Below, in pieces: positions 19,424 to 27,343 of a stretch of 64,000 nt of DNA; within the stretch, counting starts at the first letter, position 1, and every line of letters starts with the position of its first letter. Position numbers and translations under genes: made by a program. The stretch covers positions 111,951-175,950 of the forward strand of contig NZ_JH767530.1 in NCBI RefSeq assembly GCF_000281085.1. The letters are read 5' to 3'. Source of the DNA: Catenovulum agarivorans YM01. GTDB lineage: Bacteria > Pseudomonadota > Gammaproteobacteria > Enterobacterales > Alteromonadaceae. Under the pieces are notes generated by a model. The model saw only the letters and a list, made by a program, of their open reading frames with translations. It was not told the DNA's origin and did not search any database.

Positions 19424-19457
19424 ACTGAGTTTGCGGCAGTATACCGACAAACTCAGT
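19424..19457. promoter_or_regulatory. Intercistronic inverted repeat
   Basis: Perfect 10-bp arms ACTGAGTTTG/CAAACTCAGT with a 14-base loop lie between the Sel1 stop and the BlaI start. It could be an attenuator, an mRNA-processing hairpin or a second repressor site. It does not match TACANNTGTA. Confidence 0.55.
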
Positions 19458-19468
19458 TAAATATGTGT

Positions 19469-20905
19469 TTAAGATGCACTAATAGTAACATTACCTGTTG
19501 TAAACTCGGCTAATAGTGCTTGCCATTCAGATACATCCCAATTAGCTCGACTACCCATAAAAATGGCACGCTCCAAATTCTCCACTACTAATTTAAAGTC
19601 GCGTGCTGGTCTGTCTTTGTAAGAAATCGCTAATAGGTGGAAAAACTCAGGGTTTAAGGTTTGTGACTGCTGTGCCATAGCTAAATATTCAATTGCACCT
19701 TCAACATCTCGCAGGGTTTCATCGTCAGCAGTTAGTTTTATTTTAGCTGCATGCAAAGTTGCTGCTGCATGGCCTTTTTCCATGGCTGACTCAAACCAAA
19801 ATAGTGCTTTTTTCTCATCTTTTTTAACCCAAGGGCTAGAAGTTAACAATTTAGCTAATCGATACTCTGCTCGAGCTAAACCGTATTTACTCGCTTCAGT
19901 TATCCACTTAACTGCTTCAGGAATATCCTTTTGTTCTGTGTACAACTTAAAACCATACTCATACATAGAAGCTGGGTGGCCTTGCTGGGCGAGCGATTTT
20001 AATAATGTTTTTGCTTGATTTGGTTGCTCTTCTAACCAAGGAAAATTAACCATAGCCATGGCATATTGGTGTTGGTCATGCAGGCTGTTACTGTTTTCTG
20101 CTTTACGGACAATTGCTCTAATACTGCCATATAACCGAGGTAATTGGTCTGCTAATTCAAAATTATCAGTTGCCGCAGCGCCCATAAATACGCGTGTTGG
20201 AAATTCAACCGCTTGGCCTTTAAATTGAGGTTGGGCTAGCGGGAATAGCTTGTAGTCGTTCATATAGCGGCTGGTTAAACCAGCCTTTTGTATTTTGCTG
20301 ATATTTCTGACTGAACCATCGGTTGCAACGTCATGTTCTACTATTAAAAAAGAAGGTTTACTAATAATTACGCCGCCTGACGAGCCCCATTCGGAATAAC
20401 TGTAGCCATATCCTATGCCTGTATCCATTTCTGGAACATCAACAAAAAATTTCTTTTCAAGCGCAGGTTGCCCGCCAAAAGTAACTTTATACGCTAAATT
20501 TTCTTCAATTATTTCAGGTAGGTATTTAGACGTATAAGCCTTTTGCTCTTGTTTAAACTGTTCTAGCGAGGTTTGTATTATGTTGAGTTGTTGTTGCTCA
20601 AGGCCCACCAACATCGAGTCTAAAATGTCTTGTGCTTGAGCATAATTTTGTTCGGCCGCTAAAGCAAAGTATAAAAATGAATTGGTGAGGTCTTTTTCAA
20701 CGCTCAGTCCTTTTAGGTGCATCATACCAAGTTGGTAATATGCATGAGCACTGCCTACCTTAGCACCCTGTTGGTAAAGCGTAAGGGCCTGTTGGTATTC
20801 TTTGTCTTTGAAAAAATCGTTGGCCTTTAATAAATCGACAGCTGATGCTTGAAAAGGCAAGGTTAGTGTTAAAACTGCAACTAGGTTTTTAGTAAAGTTA
20901 TTCAT
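19469..20905 (-). CDS. Sel1-repeat protein with TonB-C-like domain, exported
   Basis: About 478 residues with a signal peptide (LTLTLPFQASA). Sel1/TPR repeats flank the centre: an N-terminal block (YQQGAKVGSAHAYYQLGMMHLKG) and a C-terminal block (AQQGHPASMYEYGFKLY, EASKYGLARAEYRLAKLL). The middle (about 185-260) has VEHDVATDGSVRNISKIQKAG and later a Gly-Gln-x-Val-Glu-Phe-Pro strand, matching the pattern of the TonB C-terminal domain. ATG 20905 is chosen for GAGGAAAA. It is the first gene of the BlaI/BlaR1-like operon and a paralogue of the protein at 24073. It is probably a periplasmic stress or interaction protein; the function is unknown. Confidence 0.75.
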   Translation of the reverse strand: MNNFTKNLVAVLTLTLPFQASAVDLLKANDFFKDKEYQQALTLYQQGAKVGSAHAYYQLGMMHLKGLSVEKDLTNSFLYFALAAEQNYAQAQDILDSMLVGLEQQQLNIIQTSLEQFKQEQKAYTSKYLPEIIEENLAYKVTFGGQPALEKKFFVDVPEMDTGIGYGYSYSEWGSSGGVIISKPSFLIVEHDVATDGSVRNISKIQKAGLTSRYMNDYKLFPLAQPQFKGQAVEFPTRVFMGAAATDNFELADQLPRLYGSIRAIVRKAENSNSLHDQHQYAMAMVNFPWLEEQPNQAKTLLKSLAQQGHPASMYEYGFKLYTEQKDIPEAVKWITEASKYGLARAEYRLAKLLTSSPWVKKDEKKALFWFESAMEKGHAAATLHAAKIKLTADDETLRDVEGAIEYLAMAQQSQTLNPEFFHLLAISYKDRPARDFKLVVENLERAIFMGSRANWDVSEWQALLAEFTTGNVTISAS

Positions 20906-20930
20906 GTTGTTTTCCTCATCCATATGACAC

Positions 20931-20968
20931 AACTACATTTGTAGTTTTAATTAACTACAAATGTAGTG
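20931..20968. promoter_or_regulatory. Tandem BlaI/CopY-type operators
   Basis: Two palindromes, AACTACATTTGTAGTT (20931-20946) and AACTACAAATGTAGTG (20953-20968), each contain the TACANNTGTA core known for CopY/BlaI/MecI repressors. Their centres are 22 bp apart, about two helical turns. They lie 25-60 bp before the Sel1 start, where a repressor would block transcription. Confidence 0.82.
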
Positions 20969-21006
20969 TTTAGGTGAAGAAGCGTCAACAAATTTTTAAA
21001 TAATTT

Positions 21007-22485
21007 TTAATTTCCAGTTTGCGCCAATACAGGATCACCCGTTTCACGCATTTTGTTTAATAACTTTGTTTCTAACTCCGCCACTATATTTGCATATGCT
21101 GGCAGGTGTTTTTTAGCTATCAAATTAGTGGTTTCATCTGGGTCGTTTATTAAATCGTAAAACTCGTCTCTACCTTGGTTTTTAAAGTCTTTAACTAACT
21201 TATATTTGCCATCGCTATACATACGCATTTGCGTAACGCTTTGGTGGAGTGTTGAGTATGCAGCGTAATAGTCGGTTGATAATATTAAGTTTTCATCTAG
21301 CAATGCAGGGGTAAAATCTTTGCCTCGAATAATATTATCGTCACTTATTTTTCCCTTAGCAATGCTAACTAGGGTCGGGAACCAATCAAGGTTAGGCATG
21401 GTCGAGCTGTTTACTGAACCCGCTTTAATTTTGTTTGGCCAACGCACAATGGTTGGTACTTTTAAGCTTGGATCGTACATATTCGGTCTTTGTCCTGCTG
21501 GTATGTTGTCTGTTCCAGCAGGCTTTTTGTTTAATAACCAAAAACCATTACCTTTATGCCAGGTGCCGTTAAAGCCTATGCTATAGCCATGATCAGAGGT
21601 AAAAACAACCAGCGTATTGTCGGTTAAGCCCAACTTGTCTAATGCGTCCATTAATCTACCTATATTGCGGTCTATCCCTTTTACGCTTGAAAGGTATTCG
21701 CGCATTAATTTAGTGCCGCGTTCGGTATTTAAGTTTGGGTAGTCTGGATGCGGCAGTTTAATATCCATATCCTTAAATGGCGCTTCGTCTTCTGGTGCGA
21801 CAGGTAAAAACTTGTAGTGTGGTGCACGATAGTGCAGTGACAAAGCAAATTTGCCTGCTTTATTACTTTTAATAAAATCAATTGCATAGTCAGTCAGTAT
21901 GTCTGTGGTTAAACCTTCAAGCTGAGTTTCCACACCCTTAACTTCAAGTTTTGGATTAACTGGTGATGCACCACCTTCGCGAAAGCCGATAAATTCGTTA
22001 TAGCCATGTTTAGTCGGGTGAAAAGGCTCTTTTTCCCCAATATGCCATTTGCCAATTAAACCAGTGTAGTAACCAGCTTGCTGCAGTACTTCAGTCCAAG
22101 TTTCGTATTTGGTATCTAAACCTAAATCAAATTGATGACCGGTTAAGGTTTTGGCTTTTGGGTTGTTATTTATCCAATCATCAATACCCAGCTCATAACC
22201 ATATTGCGAGGTTAATAAACTGGCGCGTGATGGGCTACAAACCGGTGTCGTCGCATAGGCATTAGGCAAGTACATACCTTGCTCTGTGAGTTTATCTAAA
22301 TTTGGCGTGATAGCTTGGGTATTACCTGCACGGCCGAGCGCCCATGGGGCTTGATCGTCTGTATAAATAAATAAAATATTGGGTGTGTCGTTGGTTGCTG
22401 CATTATTGGCTGTGTCGGTGTCTGAGTCGGTGAAAGTTGAACTGCAGCCGCTTAATAATACTAGTGCGAAAGCTAATTGCTTCAT
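21007..22485 (-). CDS. Type I sulfatase, lipoprotein
   Basis: 492 residues. A lipoprotein signal ends in LLSGC. The metal site is NILFIYTDDQAPW, the formylglycine motif is CSPSR (in TTPVCSPSRASLLTS), and VVFTSDHGYSIG and GTWHKGN follow. This is a complete formylglycine-dependent sulfatase with the canonical Cys-x-Pro-x-Arg. It should desulfate ulvan-type oligosaccharides. It is divergent from the PL25-like lyase gene across 143 bp, suggesting shared control. Confidence 0.92.
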   Translation of the reverse strand: MKQLAFALVLLSGCSSTFTDSDTDTANNAATNDTPNILFIYTDDQAPWALGRAGNTQAITPNLDKLTEQGMYLPNAYATTPVCSPSRASLLTSQYGYELGIDDWINNNPKAKTLTGHQFDLGLDTKYETWTEVLQQAGYYTGLIGKWHIGEKEPFHPTKHGYNEFIGFREGGASPVNPKLEVKGVETQLEGLTTDILTDYAIDFIKSNKAGKFALSLHYRAPHYKFLPVAPEDEAPFKDMDIKLPHPDYPNLNTERGTKLMREYLSSVKGIDRNIGRLMDALDKLGLTDNTLVVFTSDHGYSIGFNGTWHKGNGFWLLNKKPAGTDNIPAGQRPNMYDPSLKVPTIVRWPNKIKAGSVNSSTMPNLDWFPTLVSIAKGKISDDNIIRGKDFTPALLDENLILSTDYYAAYSTLHQSVTQMRMYSDGKYKLVKDFKNQGRDEFYDLINDPDETTNLIAKKHLPAYANIVAELETKLLNKMRETGDPVLAQTGN

Positions 22486-22628
22486 GTGTTTGAGCCCTTC
22501 AAAGAAATTATAATCGAATATTACTATTTCTAGACGTTTTTGTATATTTTATTGATTAAATGTGATTGTTTGTGGTTTTATTTGGGTGTTATGATTAGTG
22601 GATTGTCGTCCAAACAGAGTATGTAACA

Positions 22629-24020
22629 ATGTTTATTGAGTTGTCGAATAACATCAGAAAACAAATAAAAACCTTAACTAAAGCCTGTTTATTAGTTGGC
22701 CTAACTATGCAAAGCCCTATCGCCAACGCACAGAAAGCTGAGGTGTTAGACACACAAGCAATCGATTTTGCTTGGTCTGGGCATAGAATTAAACCTTATT
22801 TGTTAACGCGCGGCGAACATCAATACGTTGCTTATTTTGATGCCAATAGACAAATGACAGTTGCTTACCGCGAGCTAAAAGGTAAATGGCGGTATTACAA
22901 AGTAGATAGTTGGTTGGGGTGGGATAGCCACAACTATGTGACTATGGAATTAGACTCTGCTGGCAACTTGCACCTAATGGGTAATATGCATGCTGATCCG
23001 CTTGAGTATTTCCGCACTTCTGAGCCTTACAACATTCGTTCACTTAAACGTGTTGAAACTCTGGTTAACCCTAAAGTTGAACAGCGAATGACCTACCCAA
23101 TTTTTATGTTGAATAAAAATGGTGAGTTGCTGGTTAAATATAGAAGTGGCAGCAGTGGTAATGGTGACGAAATTTATAATATTTACGACACTAAAACTGA
23201 AACTTGGAAAAAATTACACAGTAACCAATTTTTAGACGGCCAAGGTTTAATGAGCGGTTATTTCGAAGGCCCCACATTAGGCCCAGATGGATATTTTCAT
23301 TTAATTTGGGTTTGGCGTAATTCACCAAATGCCGCGACCAATCATTCATTGTCGTATGCCAAAAGTGCTGATTTAGTAAATTGGCAAGACTCAAACGGTA
23401 AAAGCATTAGCTTGCCAGTTACATTAAATAAAGCCGAAGTAGTTGACCCAGTTAAACCATTTGGCGGCATGATCAACGGTAACGTTAAATTAGGTTTTGA
23501 TAGTCAAAAACGCCCTGTGATTTCTTACCATAAATACGATGCCAAAGGTAATACACAAATGTTTGTTGCGCGTAAACAAGGTAAAAAATGGCAACATGTA
23601 CAAATCAGTGACTGGACAGACTTTCGTTGGGACTTTGGTGGTCATGGTTCGCTAGGGCGTTTTCCTATTCGTCCACAAGCGCCAGTGGTACTAAATGATA
23701 ACGAACTCGGTGTAACTGTTAGAAAAAATGAACAAATTTTACAGTTTGTCTTGGCACAAGATACGCTTAAAACCAAGCAGGTTGTTCCGTCAAATCTGTA
23801 TCCACCTATTATCAAAAAGGCTTCAGAGCATGCTAATCAGTCGCTGTTGACTGATCCGCGTTTTAACTTTGAACTACAAGTATTTGAAGGCAAGGGCGAT
23901 TTAAGCCCTGCGGGTGGTCAGTACTATCTGTCTTGGTATAACCAACCAGGTAACAGAGACAATGCACATTCAGTTATTAGCCCTGCAAGCGTGCTGTTAT
24001 TGCATGAAATTAAAGACTAA
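22629..24020 (+). CDS. PL25-type ulvan lyase candidate (BNR-4 propeller)
   Basis: 463 residues with a signal peptide ending near SPIANAQ. The body is a BNR_4-type seven-bladed propeller candidate. The key segment GWDSHNYVTMEL...GNMHADPLEY places two histidines at 101 and 121, 20 residues apart. That spacing agrees with the catalytic His pair I recall for PL25 ulvan lyases, and the length is also normal for that family. It should cleave the rhamnose-3-sulfate/uronate linkage by beta-elimination. It has no dockerin or Ig domains. It is followed by a Sel1 protein and a protease lipoprotein on the same strand. PL25 rather than another BNR-4 family is likely but unproven. Confidence 0.75.
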   Translation: MFIELSNNIRKQIKTLTKACLLVGLTMQSPIANAQKAEVLDTQAIDFAWSGHRIKPYLLTRGEHQYVAYFDANRQMTVAYRELKGKWRYYKVDSWLGWDSHNYVTMELDSAGNLHLMGNMHADPLEYFRTSEPYNIRSLKRVETLVNPKVEQRMTYPIFMLNKNGELLVKYRSGSSGNGDEIYNIYDTKTETWKKLHSNQFLDGQGLMSGYFEGPTLGPDGYFHLIWVWRNSPNAATNHSLSYAKSADLVNWQDSNGKSISLPVTLNKAEVVDPVKPFGGMINGNVKLGFDSQKRPVISYHKYDAKGNTQMFVARKQGKKWQHVQISDWTDFRWDFGGHGSLGRFPIRPQAPVVLNDNELGVTVRKNEQILQFVLAQDTLKTKQVVPSNLYPPIIKKASEHANQSLLTDPRFNFELQVFEGKGDLSPAGGQYYLSWYNQPGNRDNAHSVISPASVLLLHEIKD

Positions 24021-24072
24021 TTAATCACGCCTTTAAATTAAAGGATTAATCAAAAACTAAAAAGGACTTTAA

Positions 24073-25428
24073 ATGCCTAAACTTAAATCACTAGTATTCA
24101 TTGCTGGCTTGTGCACCGCTGTTGGTGCACAAGCTAGTATGTTAGATGCTCATTTAGCCGTTGCCGACAAAGACTATACAACCGCAGCAAAACACTTTCA
24201 GATTTCAGCTGATTTAGGTTTGTCTGAGGCGCAATCTTCTATTAGCCAGCTATATTTGCATGGCGCGGGCATTAATAAAGACCCGATTAAAAGTTTTGTC
24301 TATATGGCGCTGGCCTACGACCAAACCAAGTCTGATGATTTACAAGGGAAAATGGCTGCTATTTATCAGTCGTTAACTGAGTATGATCAAGTTGTCGCGC
24401 TGGATACCTACGAACAACATCACGCCTTATATGGCCGCAAAGCATTAGAGAAACGCATTTATCCGCAGCTAAAAAATAGACCTATAGTGTGGACGCCGGG
24501 TATGCGAGTTAAACGGCCTGACAGCACAGGCGTAGTTATATCTAATATGTCGGTTAACCGCATGCCGCTGATGACGACAATGTATCAATACGATATCGCC
24601 ATCGATGGCTCGGTAAGAGATATATCAGTAGTGCATGACTTTTTTGCCAATACCAGCATGAAAAAAGATGCAACCCGGGCAATGTACTTTGCAAAATTTC
24701 AGGCTCGAAAGCGTAAAGATGGTCAGCCTGTTCAAGTTGAAAACTATCGTTCTAGATGGGTACAAAAAGAATTAACCCGCGAATACGTTAAAAGCGAATT
24801 GCCTGATTTTGAGAGACTAATTTATCAACTCGAACAGTTAGTTAAAGACGGCAATTCTAACGCTATGTATCAGTTAGCAATGTACTACAAAGCCTACCCA
24901 GCATTAGAAGCTAATAAAGATGACGCCGTTAATTATTTACAGCAAGCGGCTAAGTTACACCACCCTGAAGCCGCTGCTGAATATGCCTTTCATTTATTTA
25001 GAGGTTATGGTCGCTCGAAAAATCCACGCATTGGATTGGAATATTTAATGCAAGCCGCTATTGCAGGTAGTGCCAATGCCCAATATCAACTCGGCCGAGA
25101 GTTACTGAGCGGCAATATTGTTGAGCAAGATATTGAAAAAGCCATTTTCTGGTTAGAACAAGCAGTAAATGCAGAGCATTACGCCGCCAAATATTGGTTA
25201 GCACGCACCTTAATAGATCATAAAACATTAGATCAACAATCAAACCAATTGGTCAGCAAGCTACTAGACGAGGTGGCGGATACAGAAAATGTTAATCCAA
25301 ACTGGTATTACTATCGTGCTAAATACCAAAGTTTAATTGGCGAAAAAGCACAAGCTCAATCTTTGTTTAATGAGGCGAAAGATTTAGCAAAAGAATATGG
25401 CTGGAATGTGGATGATTGGCTGCTATAG
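24073..25428 (+). CDS. Sel1-repeat protein with TonB-C-like domain, exported
   Basis: 451 residues with a signal peptide (GLCTAVGAQAS). The layout matches the protein at 19469: N-terminal Sel1 block (FQISADLGLSEAQSSISQLYLHG), central TonB-C-like segment (YDIAIDGSVRDISVVHDF, KDGQPVQVENY), then several Sel1 repeats (AAKLHHPEAAAEYAFHLFRGYG, AAIAGSANAQYQLGRELLSG). AAAGGAC precedes the ATG. It is 52 bp after the PL25-like gene and directly before the metzincin lipoprotein. It may be an assembly or envelope-interaction factor; the function is not known. Confidence 0.75.
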   Translation: MPKLKSLVFIAGLCTAVGAQASMLDAHLAVADKDYTTAAKHFQISADLGLSEAQSSISQLYLHGAGINKDPIKSFVYMALAYDQTKSDDLQGKMAAIYQSLTEYDQVVALDTYEQHHALYGRKALEKRIYPQLKNRPIVWTPGMRVKRPDSTGVVISNMSVNRMPLMTTMYQYDIAIDGSVRDISVVHDFFANTSMKKDATRAMYFAKFQARKRKDGQPVQVENYRSRWVQKELTREYVKSELPDFERLIYQLEQLVKDGNSNAMYQLAMYYKAYPALEANKDDAVNYLQQAAKLHHPEAAAEYAFHLFRGYGRSKNPRIGLEYLMQAAIAGSANAQYQLGRELLSGNIVEQDIEKAIFWLEQAVNAEHYAAKYWLARTLIDHKTLDQQSNQLVSKLLDEVADTENVNPNWYYYRAKYQSLIGEKAQAQSLFNEAKDLAKEYGWNVDDWLL

Positions 25429-25438
25429 GGTTACGGCT

Positions 25439-26137
25439 TTGAAAAACTTACTATTGTGTTTTTTGCTACTACTCACAGCTTGCAGCAGTACAGAAAATCA
25501 GCCAACCAATTTAAGTGCTAATTCGGCTGATTTTCAGTCTGTAATTACTCTGCCAATAAGATTACATTTGTTGCGAACACAAGCTGAGCCTCAACTGAAC
25601 GCCGAGATGTCTGAGCAAGAATTAACTGAGCTATTTGAACAAGTTAATCTAATTTGGCGCTCTGCCAATATTAAGTTTTACCTCGAATCTGTACATGCTA
25701 GGCCCGTAATATTCGAGCAAGATTATCTACATGCCATTAACCATCCTGAGTTTTATCAAACATCTGAATTGGCTAAACAAATGCGCCAAGCTTGCGAAAT
25801 ACCTAAACAAAATAACCAAGTAATAAACGTATGCGTGGTTAAGCGCATGACAGTTAATATGGGCGGGGTGTACTTTTCAGGCAGAGATCCCAAAGTTGTT
25901 TGGCCATTAGCTATGCATAGCGGCTCAAAACCATTAAACCCTGCAACCCTAGCGCATGAAATTGGTCATTTTTTGGGTTTAAGACACAACCAAGAAGACG
26001 ACATTTACTTGATGAAAGGTCGTGGCAACAATATTAGGCGTGACGGCCAATATGACAAAATTAAACTACTGCCTTCAGAAATATATGTAGCAAGAAAGAT
26101 GGCAGAAAGGTTTTTTGTTATTCTAAATCAAACATAA
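25439..26137 (+). CDS. Metzincin-type zinc protease, lipoprotein
   Basis: About 232 residues. TTG at 25439, 10 bases after a GGG, gives a lipoprotein signal with lipobox LLTAC; an ATG at 25397 in the same frame would hide it. The catalytic motif HEIGHFLGLRH is a complete metzincin HExxHxxGxxH zinc site, and a downstream Met-turn candidate is DIYLMKGRG. Upstream regions (LPIRLHLLR, WRSANIKFYLESVH) resemble pappalysin/matrixin-like proteases. It is likely cotranscribed with the Sel1 gene, whose stop lies 10 bp upstream. The substrate is unknown. Confidence 0.78.
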   Translation: MKNLLLCFLLLLTACSSTENQPTNLSANSADFQSVITLPIRLHLLRTQAEPQLNAEMSEQELTELFEQVNLIWRSANIKFYLESVHARPVIFEQDYLHAINHPEFYQTSELAKQMRQACEIPKQNNQVINVCVVKRMTVNMGGVYFSGRDPKVVWPLAMHSGSKPLNPATLAHEIGHFLGLRHNQEDDIYLMKGRGNNIRRDGQYDKIKLLPSEIYVARKMAERFFVILNQT

Positions 26138-26287
26138 CAAATAGATTGTCAATTTACTATGGAACGTGTGTATGGATACGAGATGGCCACAACGACATTT
26201 GAGTAAACCTAGTGGTGTTGAGATTAGCGAATTGAAGAAGGCGTTTAACCTGTCTGACTAGTATTAATTTTTTGTGGGAAGTTGAGA

Positions 26288-26312
26288 GATAAGAGGCCTT
26301 GCGGCCTCTATC
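26288..26312. terminator. Terminator-like hairpin between converging genes
   Basis: AGAGGCC/GGCCTCT stem with loop TTGC, extended by GAT/ATC. It lies between the protease gene and triosephosphate isomerase and has no long T-run. Confidence 0.7.
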
Positions 26313-26334
26313 TAGTGCGTCTACACAACAAGCG

Positions 26335-27129
26335 TTACAAACAAACGCCTTTTGCGGTTTCTTCTGCGCTACGGCAAATTTCTGAAAAATGCTCTGGGTC
26401 TAAGCTTGCGCCACCAACCAATAAACCATCTACGTCAGCTTGTTCAAGCATGAGGTGAGCATTAGTTTTATTCACACTGCCGCCGTACATAATTCGAATG
26501 GTATCAGCAACTTCAGCACCATACATTTCGCATAATTCCTTGCGTATATAAGCATGTGTTGTTTGAGCAATTTCAGGTGTTGCTGCCTTACCTGTGCCTA
26601 TCGCCCACACTGGCTCGTATGCTATACACAAGTTTTTGTTGGTTAAATCTATACCTTCAAGTGCTTCGCGTAGTTGGTGTGATAATACTTGTTCGGTTAA
26701 ACCTTGTTCATACTCATTTTGGCTTTCACCAATGCAATATACTGGGGTTAAATTGGCTTCTAGCGCGCGTGTGATCTTGATTTGGCAACTGATGTTGTTT
26801 TCTCCAAAAATTTCACGACGCTCAGAATGACCAACTATGCAGTACCTACAGCCAGCTTCTTTCAACATGCGTGCAGATGTTTCACCAGTAAAAGCGCCTG
26901 AGTCATGTTTACTGATATTTTGTCCACCCACTTTAATTGGCGAGTTGCGTAAAAAGTTAAGCATATCTCGGATGTATAGGTAAGGAGGACACACCACAAC
27001 TTCTGCCAAATAGGCATGTTTTACAAAAGATGACACTGATTTACATAATAAATCGATATCACCATTTAGTTTCCAGTTAGCCATGATAATTGGTCGGCGT
27101 TGATCAATTATATTTTTTTGTGTTTTCAT
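26335..27129 (-). CDS. tpiA: Triosephosphate isomerase
   Basis: About 264 residues. It interconverts dihydroxyacetone phosphate and glyceraldehyde 3-phosphate in the cytoplasm. All active-site signatures are visible: NWKLNG (Lys), VGHSERRE (His), AYEPVWAIGTGK (Glu and loop 6) and YGGSVN. The start is uncertain: ATG 27129 is used, TTG 27150 and ATG 27084 are alternatives. It lies inside the polysaccharide and sugar-acid region, so it may be an extra copy serving DHAP formed there by OtnC-type decarboxylation or by rhamnulose-1-phosphate aldolase. Whether a housekeeping copy exists elsewhere cannot be seen. Confidence 0.93.
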   Translation of the reverse strand: MKTQKNIIDQRRPIIMANWKLNGDIDLLCKSVSSFVKHAYLAEVVVCPPYLYIRDMLNFLRNSPIKVGGQNISKHDSGAFTGETSARMLKEAGCRYCIVGHSERREIFGENNISCQIKITRALEANLTPVYCIGESQNEYEQGLTEQVLSHQLREALEGIDLTNKNLCIAYEPVWAIGTGKAATPEIAQTTHAYIRKELCEMYGAEVADTIRIMYGGSVNKTNAHLMLEQADVDGLLVGGASLDPEHFSEICRSAEETAKGVCL

Positions 27130-27343
27130 ATGTTTGGTCTTATGTGTCAATTTATAAAATTTATTGTTGTTTTATTGTACATGCAAATGACACTTTTTGA
27201 TTGTTATTGTGTGAATGTGAGGTATTTTGTATTCTTATGGGTTTTTCCCTTTATTTGCCAATTTAGAGGGTATCAATTTTGCCTTTCTGCTGCTTTGGTA
27301 CAAATAATATATTGTTGGATATTGCGTCAAAGGTTATTTAAAT

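Noticed and set aside
26172..26261. 29-codon frame after the metzincin gene
   Set aside because: It has no ribosome site and no family resemblance, and may be a gene remnant or chance.
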